Origin: Tsukamurella ocularis
GTDB taxonomy: Bacteria > Actinomycetota > Actinomycetes > Mycobacteriales > Mycobacteriaceae
NCBI RefSeq assembly: GCF_024807615.1
Contig: NZ_JANUCJ010000003.1
Coordinates: 978,070-1,042,069 of the forward strand
DNA length: 64,000 bases
Reading direction: 5' to 3'
Positions within the stretch are counted from its first letter, which is position 1, and each line of letters opens with the position of its first letter. Under the pieces are notes generated by a model. It searched no databases. It was given only the letters and a program-made list of their open reading frames with translations, and had not been told where the DNA came from. Positions 18,447 through 27,647 of this stretch are shown here, one piece after another. Both the position numbers and the translations under genes were made by a program.

Positions 18447-19376
18447 CTAGAACCAGCGCTCCAGCACCCGGGCGACACCGTCGTCGAGGTTGGTCGCGGT
18501 CACTGCGTTCGCGGCGCCGCGGGCCAGCGGGTGGGCGTTGCCCATGGCGACGCCCATGCTCGCCCAGCGCAGCATCGCGGCGTCGTTGGGCATGTCGCCG
18601 AACGCCGCGGTGCGGAGCTGGCCGGTGAGGCCGAGGTGCTCGATCGCCAGCTCTATGCCGGTGGCCTTGGTGACCCCCGGAACATGGAACTCGATGAGCC
18701 CGTTGTTGGTGGCGTAGGTGACGTCGGCGAGGCCCTGCAGATGCGGGGCGACGCGGGCGTGCATCTCGTCGGACGTCATCCCAGGCTGGCGGACCAGCAG
18801 TTTCACGGCGGGATGGGCGAGCACCTCGGCGTCGGCGGCGGTCACGGTGTCGGGCTCGAGCCAGGCGTGCTGATACCCGGTCGAAGCGGCGAACCGCGGC
18901 GTCGCCGAGTCGTGCTCACCGGACGCGACGCGCTCCGCGGCGAAGCCGGCGCCCGGCAGGTATCGGTAGACCAGCTCGGCGACGGTCTGCAGCAGCTCCG
19001 GCGACATCAGCGCCGCCGAGACCACGCGGCCCGAGCCGGTGTCGTAGAGCACCGCGCCGTTCGCGCACACGGCGAGCGGCGCGAAATCGAGCTGGTCGGC
19101 GATCGGGTCGACGGCCCGCGGCGGGCGCCCGGTGGCCAGCACGAAGTGGCCGCCGGCGTCGCGGACCGCGTTGACGGCGACATGGGTGCGCAGCGTCAGG
19201 CGCTCGTGGTCGTCGACGAGGGTGCCGTCGACGTCGCTCGCTACCAGGAGCGGAGCGGCGCCGAGCGTCTCGAGCCCCGGCGCCTCCACCGGAGCGCCAA
19301 CAGCGGCAACCGCGCCGGGGCCGAACTCCGAACCGGCACCGTCTGGCAGCTCCGCAGCCGACGGCGCCTCAGGCAC
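18447..19376 (-). CDS. Cof-type HAD phosphatase
   Basis: A 309-residue HAD-superfamily hydrolase with the class IIB cap. Motifs in order: VASDVDGTLVDD (motif I nucleophile), LATGRPPRAV (motif II), KATGIELAIEHLG (motif III Lys) and FGDMPNDAAMLRWAS (motif IV Asp pair). The family dephosphorylates sugar phosphates or flavin/nucleotide intermediates; substrate unknown. It corresponds to Rv3813c in position, near glf and the acyltransferase. I used the GTG at 19376, which overlaps the acyltransferase end by 8 bp; an ATG at 19403 would overlap by 35 bp. Confidence 0.87.
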   Translation of the reverse strand: MPEAPSAAELPDGAGSEFGPGAVAAVGAPVEAPGLETLGAAPLLVASDVDGTLVDDHERLTLRTHVAVNAVRDAGGHFVLATGRPPRAVDPIADQLDFAPLAVCANGAVLYDTGSGRVVSAALMSPELLQTVAELVYRYLPGAGFAAERVASGEHDSATPRFAASTGYQHAWLEPDTVTAADAEVLAHPAVKLLVRQPGMTSDEMHARVAPHLQGLADVTYATNNGLIEFHVPGVTKATGIELAIEHLGLTGQLRTAAFGDMPNDAAMLRWASMGVAMGNAHPLARGAANAVTATNLDDGVARVLERWF

Positions 19377-20133
19377 CGTCGACCTGACGTTCCTCCCGGG
19401 CACGACGACGCTCGTCGAGGTCGGCGGCGTCCATCGCGTCGGCCTCCTCCAACGTGGGCGCGGTGCCGCCCAGGCGCGCGGGCACCCAGGGCTCCCCCTG
19501 CGGGTGCGGGCCGTAGAGGTCCTGCAGCTGCAGCAGCATGGCCTGCATCGACTCCTTGAGCCGCGCGGTCAGCTCGTCGGGCGGCCCGACGGGGTCGAGC
19601 GGGTCGCAGACGCCGATGACGATGCGGAACTTGTTCCGGCCGAGCTTCTTGGGCAGGCCTTTCGTCCAGATCTGCTGGGCGCCCCACACCACGACGGGGA
19701 CGATCGGCACGTTCGCCTCGATCGCCATGCGCGCGGCGCCGGACTTGAAGCCCTTGAGCTCGAAGCTGCGGCTGTGCGTGGCCTCCGGATAGACGCCGAC
19801 GAGCTCGCCGGCCTTGAGCGCGTCGACGGCGGCGGAGTACGCCTCCGCGCCCGCCTCGCGGTCGACGGGGATGTGGCGCAGCGCGCGCATGATCGGCCCC
19901 GACTTGGAGTTGTCGAAGACCTCCTTCTTCGCCATGAAGCGCACCTTGCGGCGACCGGCCGCGTACGCGGGCTTCCCACCGAAGGGGAAGTCCAGGTAGC
20001 CGGTGTGATTGATGGCGACCACAGCCCCGCCCGAACGGGGGAACTTATGGAAGTCCACCTCGGTGAACTTGATGCCTTGGAAGGCCCACATGCCGCGGGC
20101 AACTTCGAGAATCGTTCCGTAGACGGGTTCCAC
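19369..20133 (-). CDS. PlsC-type 1-acylglycerol-3-phosphate acyltransferase
   Basis: A 254-residue lysophospholipid acyltransferase family protein (Rv3814c-Rv3816c type). Family motifs are visible: NHTGYLDFP (HX4D-like catalytic motif near 42), the FMAKKEVF segment, and VYPEATHSRS (substrate-binding motif near 114). It should transfer acyl groups to a glycerophosphate or related envelope lipid on the inner membrane. It is coupled to the HAD phosphatase and divergent from the Rieske protein. The acidic/Arg-rich C-terminus after about residue 225 looks disordered. Confidence 0.9.
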   Translation of the reverse strand: MEPVYGTILEVARGMWAFQGIKFTEVDFHKFPRSGGAVVAINHTGYLDFPFGGKPAYAAGRRKVRFMAKKEVFDNSKSGPIMRALRHIPVDREAGAEAYSAAVDALKAGELVGVYPEATHSRSFELKGFKSGAARMAIEANVPIVPVVVWGAQQIWTKGLPKKLGRNKFRIVIGVCDPLDPVGPPDELTARLKESMQAMLLQLQDLYGPHPQGEPWVPARLGGTAPTLEEADAMDAADLDERRRAREERQVDGA

Positions 20134-20234
20134 ACCGTCAGCGTAGCCGCGGAGCCGACTGCGCGGTGTGTCAGCCGGTCGTCCGGTCGCCCATTACGCT
20201 GTAGCGGTAACGAACACAGGCGAAAGGCTCCACA

Positions 20235-21824
20235 GTGCAGGTCACCAGCGTCGGGCACGCGGGTTTCCACGTCTCCACCGCCGCAGGCACCATCCTGTGC
20301 GATCCGTGGGTCAATCCCGCGTACTTCGGGTCATGGTTCCCCTTCCCGGACAACACGCAGCTGGACTGGAAGGCCCTGGGTGACGTCGACTACCTCTACG
20401 TCTCCCACCTGCACCGCGACCACTTCGACGCGAAGAACCTCGCCGAGAACGTGAGCAAGGACGCCACCGTCCTGCTGCCCGACTACCCCGTGCCGGATCT
20501 GCGGCGCGAGCTGGAGAAGCTGGGCTTCACGAAGTTCTTCGAGACGCAGGACTCGGTGAAGCACACTCTCAGCGGCCCCAAGGGTGCGCTCGACGTGATG
20601 ATCATCGCCCTGCGCGCGCCCGCGGACGGCCCCATCGGCGACTCTGGTCTCGTCGTCTCCGACGGCGAGACGGTGCTGTTCAACATGAACGACGCCCGCC
20701 CCGTCGACATGGAGGTGCTCGACGAGTTCGGCGGCATCGACGTGCACCTGCTGCAGTACTCGGGCGCCATCTGGTACCCGATGGTCTACGACATGCCGAA
20801 GGGCTCGAAGCGCCGCTTCGCCGAGCAGAAGCGCCAGCGTGGCATGGACCGCGCCCGCAGCTACGTCGACCAGGTCGCCGGCACCTGGGTCGTGCCGTCC
20901 GCGGGCCCGCCCGCGTTCCTCGACCCCGAGCTGCGCTACCTCAACGACGAGGGCCGCGTGGACCGCGAGACGATCGGCGGCGACCCATCGAACATCTTCC
21001 CGGACCAGATCACCTTCCTCGAGGAGATGAAGAAGAACGGCAACGACGGGGGCCTGCTGTTCATCCCCGGCACCGTCGGCGAATTCCGGGGCAAGGAACT
21101 CGTTTCGCTCACGCACCCGGTCTCCGAGGCCGAGGTGATGGACATCTTCGAGAACAAGACCGCGTACCTCGACGCCTTCGCGGCGCGCCAGGCGCCAGTG
21201 CTCGAGGCCGAGAAGGCGACCTGGGCGGCCGACGACGGCGTGCCGCTGCTCGGCGCCCTCAAGGCCAAGTTCGAACCGATCATGCAGGCGTCCGCGCTGA
21301 TCAGCGACGGGATCGGCTACGCGGTCGGGCTAGAGATGGCCTCGCCCGACGGTGCCGTCGAGACCGTGGTGCTCGACTTCCCGAACCGCACGGTCCGCAG
21401 CCCGGAGGAGGGCGACGGCAAGTATCGGTACGGCTTCCGGATCGCCGCCGAGCTGGTGCGCACGGTGCTCCGCGACGACGAGCCCGACTGGGTGAACACG
21501 ATCTTCCTGTCGACGCGGTTCACCACCTGGCGCATCGGCGGCTACAACGAATTCCTCTACACCTTCTTCAAGTGCCTCACCGATGAGCGCATCGCCTACG
21601 CCGACGGCTGGTTCTCCGAGGCGCACGACGACACCGCGTCGACCGAGCTGGACGGCTGGGAGGTGCAGCGCCGCTGCCCGCACCTCAAGGCGGACCTGTC
21701 GAAGTTCGGCGTGGTCGACGGCGGCAAGCTGACCTGCAACCTGCACGGCTGGCAATGGGACCTCGAATCCGGACGTTGCCTCACCTCCAGTGGGCACGAG
21801 CTGCGCGCGAAGAAGCTGACATGA
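20235..21824 (+). CDS. metallo-beta-lactamase fold protein with C-terminal Rieske domain
   Basis: A 529-residue two-domain protein like Rv3818. The N-terminal metallo-hydrolase has the signature SHLHRDHFDAK (about 56-66) and a distal NMNDARPVD; the C-terminus carries a Rieske [2Fe-2S] domain with CPHLKADL (C-X-H) and CNLHGWQWD (C-X2-H). The layout recalls CMP-N-acetylneuraminate hydroxylase-like proteins, but the true substrate is unknown. The end overlaps the next gene in an ATGA, so the two are translationally coupled. Confidence 0.9.
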   Translation: MQVTSVGHAGFHVSTAAGTILCDPWVNPAYFGSWFPFPDNTQLDWKALGDVDYLYVSHLHRDHFDAKNLAENVSKDATVLLPDYPVPDLRRELEKLGFTKFFETQDSVKHTLSGPKGALDVMIIALRAPADGPIGDSGLVVSDGETVLFNMNDARPVDMEVLDEFGGIDVHLLQYSGAIWYPMVYDMPKGSKRRFAEQKRQRGMDRARSYVDQVAGTWVVPSAGPPAFLDPELRYLNDEGRVDRETIGGDPSNIFPDQITFLEEMKKNGNDGGLLFIPGTVGEFRGKELVSLTHPVSEAEVMDIFENKTAYLDAFAARQAPVLEAEKATWAADDGVPLLGALKAKFEPIMQASALISDGIGYAVGLEMASPDGAVETVVLDFPNRTVRSPEEGDGKYRYGFRIAAELVRTVLRDDEPDWVNTIFLSTRFTTWRIGGYNEFLYTFFKCLTDERIAYADGWFSEAHDDTASTELDGWEVQRRCPHLKADLSKFGVVDGGKLTCNLHGWQWDLESGRCLTSSGHELRAKKLT

Positions 21825-23428
21825 GCGGGCCGCGGCGTCCGCGCAACAACCGGCAGCGCGTCGAGGACTACTACGGCGTGCACGACACGGGCATGGGCTC
21901 GCGCCCGGCGCCCGCCGCACCGCCCGCTCCCCCGGCGGTGCCGCCCGCCGGTCCCCCGCAGGGCCCGCCGCAGGGGCAGGCTCCGCAGGGACAGCCGCCG
22001 CAGGCGCCCCGCCGGCCGCGGGTGATCCCGCCGCCCGAGGTGCAGGTCGCCGCGAAGGAGGCGGCCCGCGTCGCCGCCGGCGCGCCGCCGTCCGCACCGG
22101 GCACGCCGGGCGCCGGTCCGGCACCGTCGGATCCGCTCGCCGGCGTGGCCGCGCCGTCGTTCTCGCAGGCCGACAGCCCGGCGCCCGAGGCGCCGCGCAC
22201 CAAGCCCGACCCCCTGACCGACCCGCTGACCTCCGAGACCTTCCAGGGCGTGCAGCCCGCGTCGGACACCTATGAGACGGGCGTGGTCGGCGGCTTCGGC
22301 TACAGCGCGTCGACGGGGCCGCAGACCGCGTCGAACACGTCCGCGACCGCCTTCGACGGCGGCTTCGACCAGTTCGCGCCGCCGCGGTTCGAGCCCCGCA
22401 CGGAGGACCGCTGGGTCGATCCCGCTCCGCGGCCCGGGCACGAGGACGGCGAGACTCTCGAGGCGACGTTCGAGGCGCACCCGGAGTCCGAGACCCTCGA
22501 CGAGCCCGACGAGTCGTACATCGACGTCGAGGTGGTGGACGTCGAGGTGGACGCGGCGCACGCCGCGGAGCCCGAGGAGCCCGCCGAGACCGAGGCGCCC
22601 GCGGTGGCCGACGAGGCGGAGTCGCACGAGGACGAGGTGCACCACGCCGAGTTCGTCGACCACGAGGCCGAGCCGGCCGACGCCGCGGCGGAGCCTGTCG
22701 AATCCGAGGCAACAGAGCCCAGCGAGCCCGAGGCGGCGGAGTCCGGCGACGGCGCGGACGAGCGCGATGCCGCTGCGGAGGAACCCCACGACGGCGCGAG
22801 CACCAGCGCCGAGTCGGCGTCGTTCGGCGACGATCCGGCCGCGGAGTCCGAGACGTCCGCGGGCACCGGCGAGACCGAGGAGTCCGCGGAGACCGACGAA
22901 CCCGCACCCGCGGAGGAGCAGGCGCGCCCGACGTTCTCGGAGCCGCTCGCGATCGATCCGTTCCCGTACACGCAGATCGATGAGACCTACGTCGACTCCG
23001 AGACGCTGCAGACTCTGCAGAACCGCCAGGCACCGTACGAACCGAAGGACCCCGGTGACATGACCGAATTCAACGAGTCCCTGAACGAAGCCATGACCAT
23101 CGACGGCGCGCTGGGCGTCGCGTTGGTCGACGCGAGCAGCGGCATGGCGCTCGCGACCGCCGGCAACCCCGCGGAGTTCAACCTCGAGGTCGCGGCGGCG
23201 GGTAACTCGGCACTGGTGCAGGCGATGAGCCGCACGCTGGGCGATCTGGACCTGGACGACCACATCGAGGACATCCTCATCACCCTCGGCACGCAGTACC
23301 AGATCGTGCGCCCGATCAACCAGGGCACCGACGACCTGTTCCTCTACCTGGTGCTGGACCGCTCGCGCGCCAACCTCGCCATGGCCCGCTTCCGCCTCAC
23401 CAAGCTCGCGGAGCAGATCGAGGTCTGA
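21821..23428 (+). CDS. long acidic/Pro-rich protein with C-terminal Roadblock-like domain
   Basis: A 535-residue protein starting at ATG 21821, overlapping the Rieske gene stop. Residues about 25-75 are Pro/Gln-rich, about 110-190 contain low-complexity linker, and about 195-400 are strongly acidic with repeated Glu-Pro-Glu and Glu-Ala-Glu stretches. The last 115 residues fold as a small alpha/beta domain (ALGVALVDASSGMALAT, then FLYLVLDRSRANLAMARFRL) that resembles Roadblock/LC7 proteins. No signal peptide or membrane segment. Roadblock proteins usually partner small GTPases; no MglA-like GTPase is adjacent here, so the role is open. Confidence 0.75.
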   Translation: MSGPRRPRNNRQRVEDYYGVHDTGMGSRPAPAAPPAPPAVPPAGPPQGPPQGQAPQGQPPQAPRRPRVIPPPEVQVAAKEAARVAAGAPPSAPGTPGAGPAPSDPLAGVAAPSFSQADSPAPEAPRTKPDPLTDPLTSETFQGVQPASDTYETGVVGGFGYSASTGPQTASNTSATAFDGGFDQFAPPRFEPRTEDRWVDPAPRPGHEDGETLEATFEAHPESETLDEPDESYIDVEVVDVEVDAAHAAEPEEPAETEAPAVADEAESHEDEVHHAEFVDHEAEPADAAAEPVESEATEPSEPEAAESGDGADERDAAAEEPHDGASTSAESASFGDDPAAESETSAGTGETEESAETDEPAPAEEQARPTFSEPLAIDPFPYTQIDETYVDSETLQTLQNRQAPYEPKDPGDMTEFNESLNEAMTIDGALGVALVDASSGMALATAGNPAEFNLEVAAAGNSALVQAMSRTLGDLDLDDHIEDILITLGTQYQIVRPINQGTDDLFLYLVLDRSRANLAMARFRLTKLAEQIEV

Positions 23429-23638
23429 CCCGCCCGACCGCGGCCGCTCCCGGGTGATCGCGGGCGACCTCCGAAGCGCAACTCCGTCGGAGAATCGGCG
23501 GATCACCGTTCGGCGATGCGTGACGGCGTCGCGAGCCGGAATGCGGCCGAATCCTCGCAGCACCGCTACCCTGCATGCGCGGTAACGAAGCGCCAATGCA
23601 CGATGGTTCAAGTGAGGTCGCGGCGAGCAGGAAGGTCG

Positions 23639-23821
23639 TCACCACCACGGCTTGGGGCCGCGTCCGTCCGCCTTGGAGGCGATGAGTCCGCCGATCACCG
23701 CGCCGCCGTTGAGCACGAGGAGGAAGGCCGGCGATCCCTTCGCGTCGTAGCCGGCGTCGGCCATGATCTTCGGCAGCCAGGTGGTGAGACCGTAGGTGTG
23801 CAGCGGCCCGGCGAAGCTCAT
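23639..23821 (-). pseudogene. fragment of an MFS transporter
   Basis: About 60 codons resemble the middle of an aromatic-acid/H+ symporter-type MFS protein: a helix start YGLTTWLPKIMADAGYDAKG, then AFLLVLNGGAVIGGLIASK, after which the expected Asp-Arg-Arg-Gly loop is altered and a stop follows. Full-length relatives have over 400 residues, so this is a remnant with both ends lost. It lies in a 480-bp stretch between the Roadblock-like gene and a metallo-hydrolase, next to nested inverted repeats at 23838-23897. Confidence 0.65.
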
Positions 23822-23837
23822 GAGGCCCAGTAGCGCG

Positions 23838-23897
23838 CGACTCTCGGATTCTGTCCATCACGGACAGCGCGTCCGTAGCGGAGAGGATCCGAGAGTC
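23838..23897. repeat. nested inverted repeat beside the MFS remnant
   Basis: GACTCTCGGAT at 23838-23848 is reverse-complemented at 23887-23897; between them is a smaller hairpin with arms CTGTCC and GGACAG. The element lies just past the stop of the metallo-hydrolase gene on the minus strand, so it may be its terminator. It also borders the degraded transporter fragment and could mark the deletion or insertion point that destroyed it. Confidence 0.5.
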
Positions 23898-23910
23898 GGG
23901 CCCGCAGCGT

Positions 23911-24879
23911 CTACGCCCAGCGGCCGGCGAGGTCGTGGTCGTGGCACGGAACGACCGTGACGTCGCCGGGCAACGCCATGAGGCGCATCATCGTCTCGAA
24001 GGTCGCGTCGCGGTCGACGTCGACGAGCAGCCCTGGAAAGGCCGCCTTCTGCGCGCCGTGCGCCAGTTGCTCGGAGTGCCAGACCGCGTCGCCGGCCATG
24101 AGCACCCGCCCGCGTTCGGTGTTCAGTAGCACGCCGATGCTTCCCGGCGTGTGTCCCGCGAGGTCGACGAGTACGACCGATCCATCGCCGAAGAGGTCGT
24201 GGCTCGCCGGGAACGCCAGCACGGGAGGACCGTCGAGGTCCCGCAGGTCCATCGCGCGACCGGCGAGCGCGGGCCGGACCCCGGCGGCCGGTGCCAGTTC
24301 TCCGGCGACCGCCCACTCGTGCTCCCGACGGTGCGCCGTCAACTGCAGGCCCGGCAGGTCGAGTAGCCCGCTGACGTGATCCCAGTGCAGATGCGTCGAC
24401 AGCGCGAGGTCGACGCTCGCCGGATCCACTCCGCCGCGGTGCAGCGCCTCGACGGTGCTGAGGACGTCAGGAGACGGCATCACGGCGGCGCGGAGCATCG
24501 GCTGCATGGCGCCGAGGACCCGCTCGCGCACCTGGGAGGCGACGGACGGGTCGAGCAGGATCCGCGCGGACGGGTGGTCGATCACGTAGGTGCGCATGCC
24601 CATCCGGATCGTCGCCGGACTCCGCACACCTTCGAGCACGGTGATCGTGCGGACGTCGCGCGGGACCTGTGGCAGGGCCCGCAGGCGCACCGTCACCGAC
24701 GACGCCGGCGGCGAGGCGAGCGCCTCGCGCAGACGCGCGATGCGTGCGGGATCGGGCCGGCGCGGGCGCACCGCACCGGCTATCGACTGCCCGACCGCCC
24801 GGCAGCACGTGCTCAGCGCTGTCGGTTCGACGCGGTCGACGATGTGGTCGGGGCTGATCTGCTCGGTGGTGTCCGTCAT
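23911..24879 (-). CDS. metallo-beta-lactamase fold hydrolase
   Basis: A 322-residue zinc hydrolase. The zinc-binding signature STHLHWDHVSG is near residue 163; further ligands are in LAGHTPGSIG, MAGDAVWHS and the final CHDHD. The first 80 residues are an extra helical region before the metallo domain. The overall style matches the lactonase/AHL-lactonase-like branch, so a lactone or ester substrate is plausible but not shown. It is divergent from a MerR regulator with a shared 47-bp region containing a perfect palindrome, so it is the likely regulated target. Confidence 0.85.
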   Translation of the reverse strand: MTDTTEQISPDHIVDRVEPTALSTCCRAVGQSIAGAVRPRRPDPARIARLREALASPPASSVTVRLRALPQVPRDVRTITVLEGVRSPATIRMGMRTYVIDHPSARILLDPSVASQVRERVLGAMQPMLRAAVMPSPDVLSTVEALHRGGVDPASVDLALSTHLHWDHVSGLLDLPGLQLTAHRREHEWAVAGELAPAAGVRPALAGRAMDLRDLDGPPVLAFPASHDLFGDGSVVLVDLAGHTPGSIGVLLNTERGRVLMAGDAVWHSEQLAHGAQKAAFPGLLVDVDRDATFETMMRLMALPGDVTVVPCHDHDLAGRWA

Positions 24880-24893
24880 GGCGCTACGGTAGA

Positions 24894-24913
24894 ACTTCAG
24901 GTCGACCTGAAGT
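24894..24913. promoter_or_regulatory. MerR-type operator, 20-bp perfect palindrome
   Basis: ACTTCAGGTCGACCTGAAGT is self-complementary over all 20 bases and is centred between two divergent genes. MerR-family regulators bind palindromes lying within long promoter spacers, and the adjacent regulator is of that family, so this is the probable shared operator for the metallo-hydrolase and the regulator itself. Confidence 0.75.
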
Positions 24914-24926
24914 AAAGGCGGAACGC

Positions 24927-25325
24927 ATGCACATCGGGGATGCGGCGGCGGAGGTGGGCGTCGCGACGCACGTCCTCCGGCATTGGGAGGACGTCGGCGT
25001 GCTCGTGCCCCCGCGCGAGCCCGGCGGACAGCGCAGCTACTCCGGCGAGCACGTCGCCCGGGCCCGCCTGATCCTGCTGTGCCAGCGGGCGGGCCTGTCG
25101 CTCGACCAGATCAAGCAGCTGATCGTCGCCGATACGGCTGGCCGGGCCGAACGACTACGCGGGCACCGGGAGGTGATCGCCGGGCGCATCGACGAATTGC
25201 AGCGCGCCGATGCCTTCCTCGAGCACACGCTCACCTGCGCGCACACTGTGGTCACCCAGTGCCCGGAGTGCTCCGGTTTCGCTGCGGGCCGGGACCTTAC
25301 GGGCGCAGCACGTCCGTTCCGATGA
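24927..25325 (+). CDS. MerR-family transcriptional regulator
   Basis: A 132-residue regulator. The N-terminal winged helix shows [19 protein letters not shown] (recognition helix) and [16 protein letters not shown] (wing), followed by [11 protein letters not shown] and a coiled-coil dimerisation helix (about 75-105). The short C-terminus has Cys-rich [12 protein letters not shown], which could sense a metal or thiol-reactive compound. The last 29 bp overlap the convergent serS gene. The 20-bp palindrome upstream is the presumed autoregulatory site. Confidence 0.88.
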   Translation: MHIGDAAAEVGVATHVLRHWEDVGVLVPPREPGGQRSYSGEHVARARLILLCQRAGLSLDQIKQLIVADTAGRAERLRGHREVIAGRIDELQRADAFLEHTLTCAHTVVTQCPECSGFAAGRDLTGAARPFR

Positions 25326-26550
25326 ACGGCTGCAGCGCGACGGGCACGCGCACGGAACCGTCGGGCTGCTGGTGGTTCTCCCAGATCGCGACGAGCCAGC
25401 GCGTGGTGGCCAGCGTGCCGTTCAACGTGGCCGCGACCTGCGGCCGACCGTCGGAATCGCGGTACCGGATGCCGAGCCGCCGCGCCTGGAAGGTGGTGCA
25501 GTTCGAGGTCGACGTGAGCTCGCGGTAGCGGCCCTGGGACGGCACCCACGCCTCACTGTCGTACTTGCGCGCCGCCGACGAGCCCAGATCGCCCGCCGCC
25601 ACGTCGATCACCCGGTAGGGCACCTCGACGGCCGCGAGCATCTCCTTCTCCCAGTTCAGCAGGCGCTGGTGTTCGGCCTCCGCGTCCTCCGGCTTGCAGT
25701 AGACGAACATCTCGATCTTGTCGAACTGGTGCACGCGGATGATGCCGCGCGTGTCCTTGCCGTACGAGCCGGCCTCGCGGCGGAAGCAGCTCGACTGCGC
25801 GGCGTAACGGACGGGACCGTCGGAGAGATCGAGGATCTCGTCCATGTGGTAGCCGGCCAGCGGGACCTCCGAGGTGCCCACCAGGTACAGGTCGTCGGCC
25901 TCGAGGCGGTAGATCTCGTCGGCGTGCGCACCCAGGAAGCCGGTACCCGCCATGACCTCGGGCTTGACCAGCACGGGCGGGATCATCAGCGTGAAGCCGT
26001 TCGCCACGGCCTTCTGCACCGCGAGCTGCAGCAGCGCCATCTGGAACAGCGCGCCGTAGCCCTTCATGAAGTAGAACCGCGAGCCCGAGACCTTGGCACC
26101 GCGCTCCATGTCGAGCAGGCCCAGGCCCTCCGCGAGCTCCAGGTGGTCCTTGGGGTCCGCGATCGCGGGGATCTCGCCCACGTGCTCGAGCACCACGAAG
26201 TCGTCCTCGCCGCCGGCGGGCACGCCGTCGATGATGACGTTGCCGATCTTCCGCGCGAGAACGTCGAAGGCCTCGTCGGCGCTGCTCTGCGCGGCCTCGG
26301 CCTCCTTCACCCGCGCGGCGAGCTCGCCCGCAGCGGCGACGAGTGCCTTGCGGTCCTCGGGCGCCGCCTTGCCGATCGACTTCGACGAGGCCTTGTGCTC
26401 GGCCCGCAGGGTGTCGGCCGCCAGCACCGCCGCCCGACGGTCCGCGTCCGCGGACAGCAGGGCGTCGACCAGCGACGGGTCCTCTCCACGGGCGCGCTGC
26501 GAGGCGCGCACACGGTCCGGGTTCTCGCGTACCAGCTTGACGTCGATCAC
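25297..26550 (-). CDS. serS: seryl-tRNA synthetase
   Basis: A 417-residue class II aminoacyl-tRNA synthetase that charges tRNA-Ser. The N-terminal coiled-coil arm (about 30-105) precedes the catalytic domain with motif 2 [21 protein letters not shown] (shortened here to its ends) and motif 3 [18 protein letters not shown]. It is the first gene of the block that follows Rv3834c-Rv3838c order. Convergent overlap with the MerR gene at its 3' end. Confidence 0.97.
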   Translation of the reverse strand: MIDVKLVRENPDRVRASQRARGEDPSLVDALLSADADRRAAVLAADTLRAEHKASSKSIGKAAPEDRKALVAAAGELAARVKEAEAAQSSADEAFDVLARKIGNVIIDGVPAGGEDDFVVLEHVGEIPAIADPKDHLELAEGLGLLDMERGAKVSGSRFYFMKGYGALFQMALLQLAVQKAVANGFTLMIPPVLVKPEVMAGTGFLGAHADEIYRLEADDLYLVGTSEVPLAGYHMDEILDLSDGPVRYAAQSSCFRREAGSYGKDTRGIIRVHQFDKIEMFVYCKPEDAEAEHQRLLNWEKEMLAAVEVPYRVIDVAAGDLGSSAARKYDSEAWVPSQGRYRELTSTSNCTTFQARRLGIRYRDSDGRPQVAATLNGTLATTRWLVAIWENHQQPDGSVRVPVALQPFIGTDVLRP

Positions 26551-26637
26551 CCGACCAGCCTATTACGGCACCGTCGACCCGCCCCAACCGCTACACCGCC
26601 CACCCGTCCCGGCCCGGACCGGGCATGATGGAGGGCG

Positions 26638-27645
26638 ATGGCCGACGACACCGAAACCCAGCCCGCACCCGCCGCGAAAACCGGGCGCGCCGGAGCCCTC
26701 ACCGTGCGTGCCGTCCTGGCCGCGGTGGTCGTGGGCGCACTCGCCATCGGCGGAGTCCTGTTCGCCACCGGTGCCTTCGAGCCGAAGAACGAGGAGAAGG
26801 CGCCGCGGCTCGCCGCCGCCGGGACCACTCTCGCCCGATCGAAGCCCGGTACGTGCCTGACCTGGGACAAGGATCCGTCGACGATGGCCCCCGTGGACTG
26901 CGTGCAGCCGCACAAGTTCGAGGTCGCGGGCGAGCCCGCCCGCACCCTGCCGGAGAACGCGCCCTACCCCTCGGAGACGGCCCTGGCCGCGCAGCGCGAC
27001 CAGCTGTGCCCGCCCGTGGTAACCGAGTACCTCGGCACCCGCCTGGATCCAATGGGCAGGTTCCAGATGGGGCTGCTCACGGCGGGTGAGAAGGCGTGGG
27101 GGTCTGGCGACCGGACGATGCGCTGCGGCGTGCAGGTGGTCGACGGTGCCGGCAACGCCCTGGAGAGCCAAGGCAAGATCGTGAACCAGGACAAGTCGTT
27201 GACCTGGCCACCGGGCACCTGCATCGGCATCGACGGCCGCGGGCAGCGCACCGCGCCCGTGGCCTGCACGCAGCCGCACGCCTTCGAGGTGACCGCCGTG
27301 ATCGACATGCGGCAGGCCTTCCCCGACGCCTCGTGGCCCACCGAGCGGCAACAGGAGGACTACCTGAGCCGCATCTGCCCGTCGCGCACGACGGGCTGGT
27401 TCGGCTCGCAGGACGGGCTGCGCAAGTCCGGCCTGCAGCTCGCGTGGAACAAGCTCTCACAGCCCTCGTGGACCGCCGGCTCGCGCTCGGTGATCTGCTT
27501 CCTCGCCTCGTCGAAGGACGCGCGCACGTTCACCCCGATCACGGGCTCCGCGAAGTCGCCCGACCTGCTGATCGACGGCAAGAAGCCCGTGATGCCGACC
27601 TTCCCCGGCGCCGCGCCCGCCCCGACGCCCGCCCCCGGCCGGTAG
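26638..27645 (+). CDS. septum formation-domain membrane protein
   Basis: A 335-residue protein with one N-terminal transmembrane helix (about 24-46) and an extracellular part with two repeats of the septum-formation fold: GTCLTWDKDPSTMAPVDCVQPHKFEV (first copy, described by its ends) and TCIGIDGRGQRTAPVACTQPHAFEV-like second copy. The paired Cys and PHxFEV motifs define the family; Rv3835 is the mycobacterial counterpart at this position. A GGAGGG site precedes ATG 26638. The C-terminus is a Pro/Ala tail. Role in division is by family name only. Confidence 0.87.
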   Translation: MADDTETQPAPAAKTGRAGALTVRAVLAAVVVGALAIGGVLFATGAFEPKNEEKAPRLAAAGTTLARSKPGTCLTWDKDPSTMAPVDCVQPHKFEVAGEPARTLPENAPYPSETALAAQRDQLCPPVVTEYLGTRLDPMGRFQMGLLTAGEKAWGSGDRTMRCGVQVVDGAGNALESQGKIVNQDKSLTWPPGTCIGIDGRGQRTAPVACTQPHAFEVTAVIDMRQAFPDASWPTERQQEDYLSRICPSRTTGWFGSQDGLRKSGLQLAWNKLSQPSWTAGSRSVICFLASSKDARTFTPITGSAKSPDLLIDGKKPVMPTFPGAAPAPTPAPGR

Positions 27646-27647
27646 CC

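Noticed and set aside
21330..23611. Two long minus-strand frames opposite the Roadblock-like gene
   Set aside because: Their Arg/Leu/Val-rich repeats are the complement of the acidic codons of the real gene.
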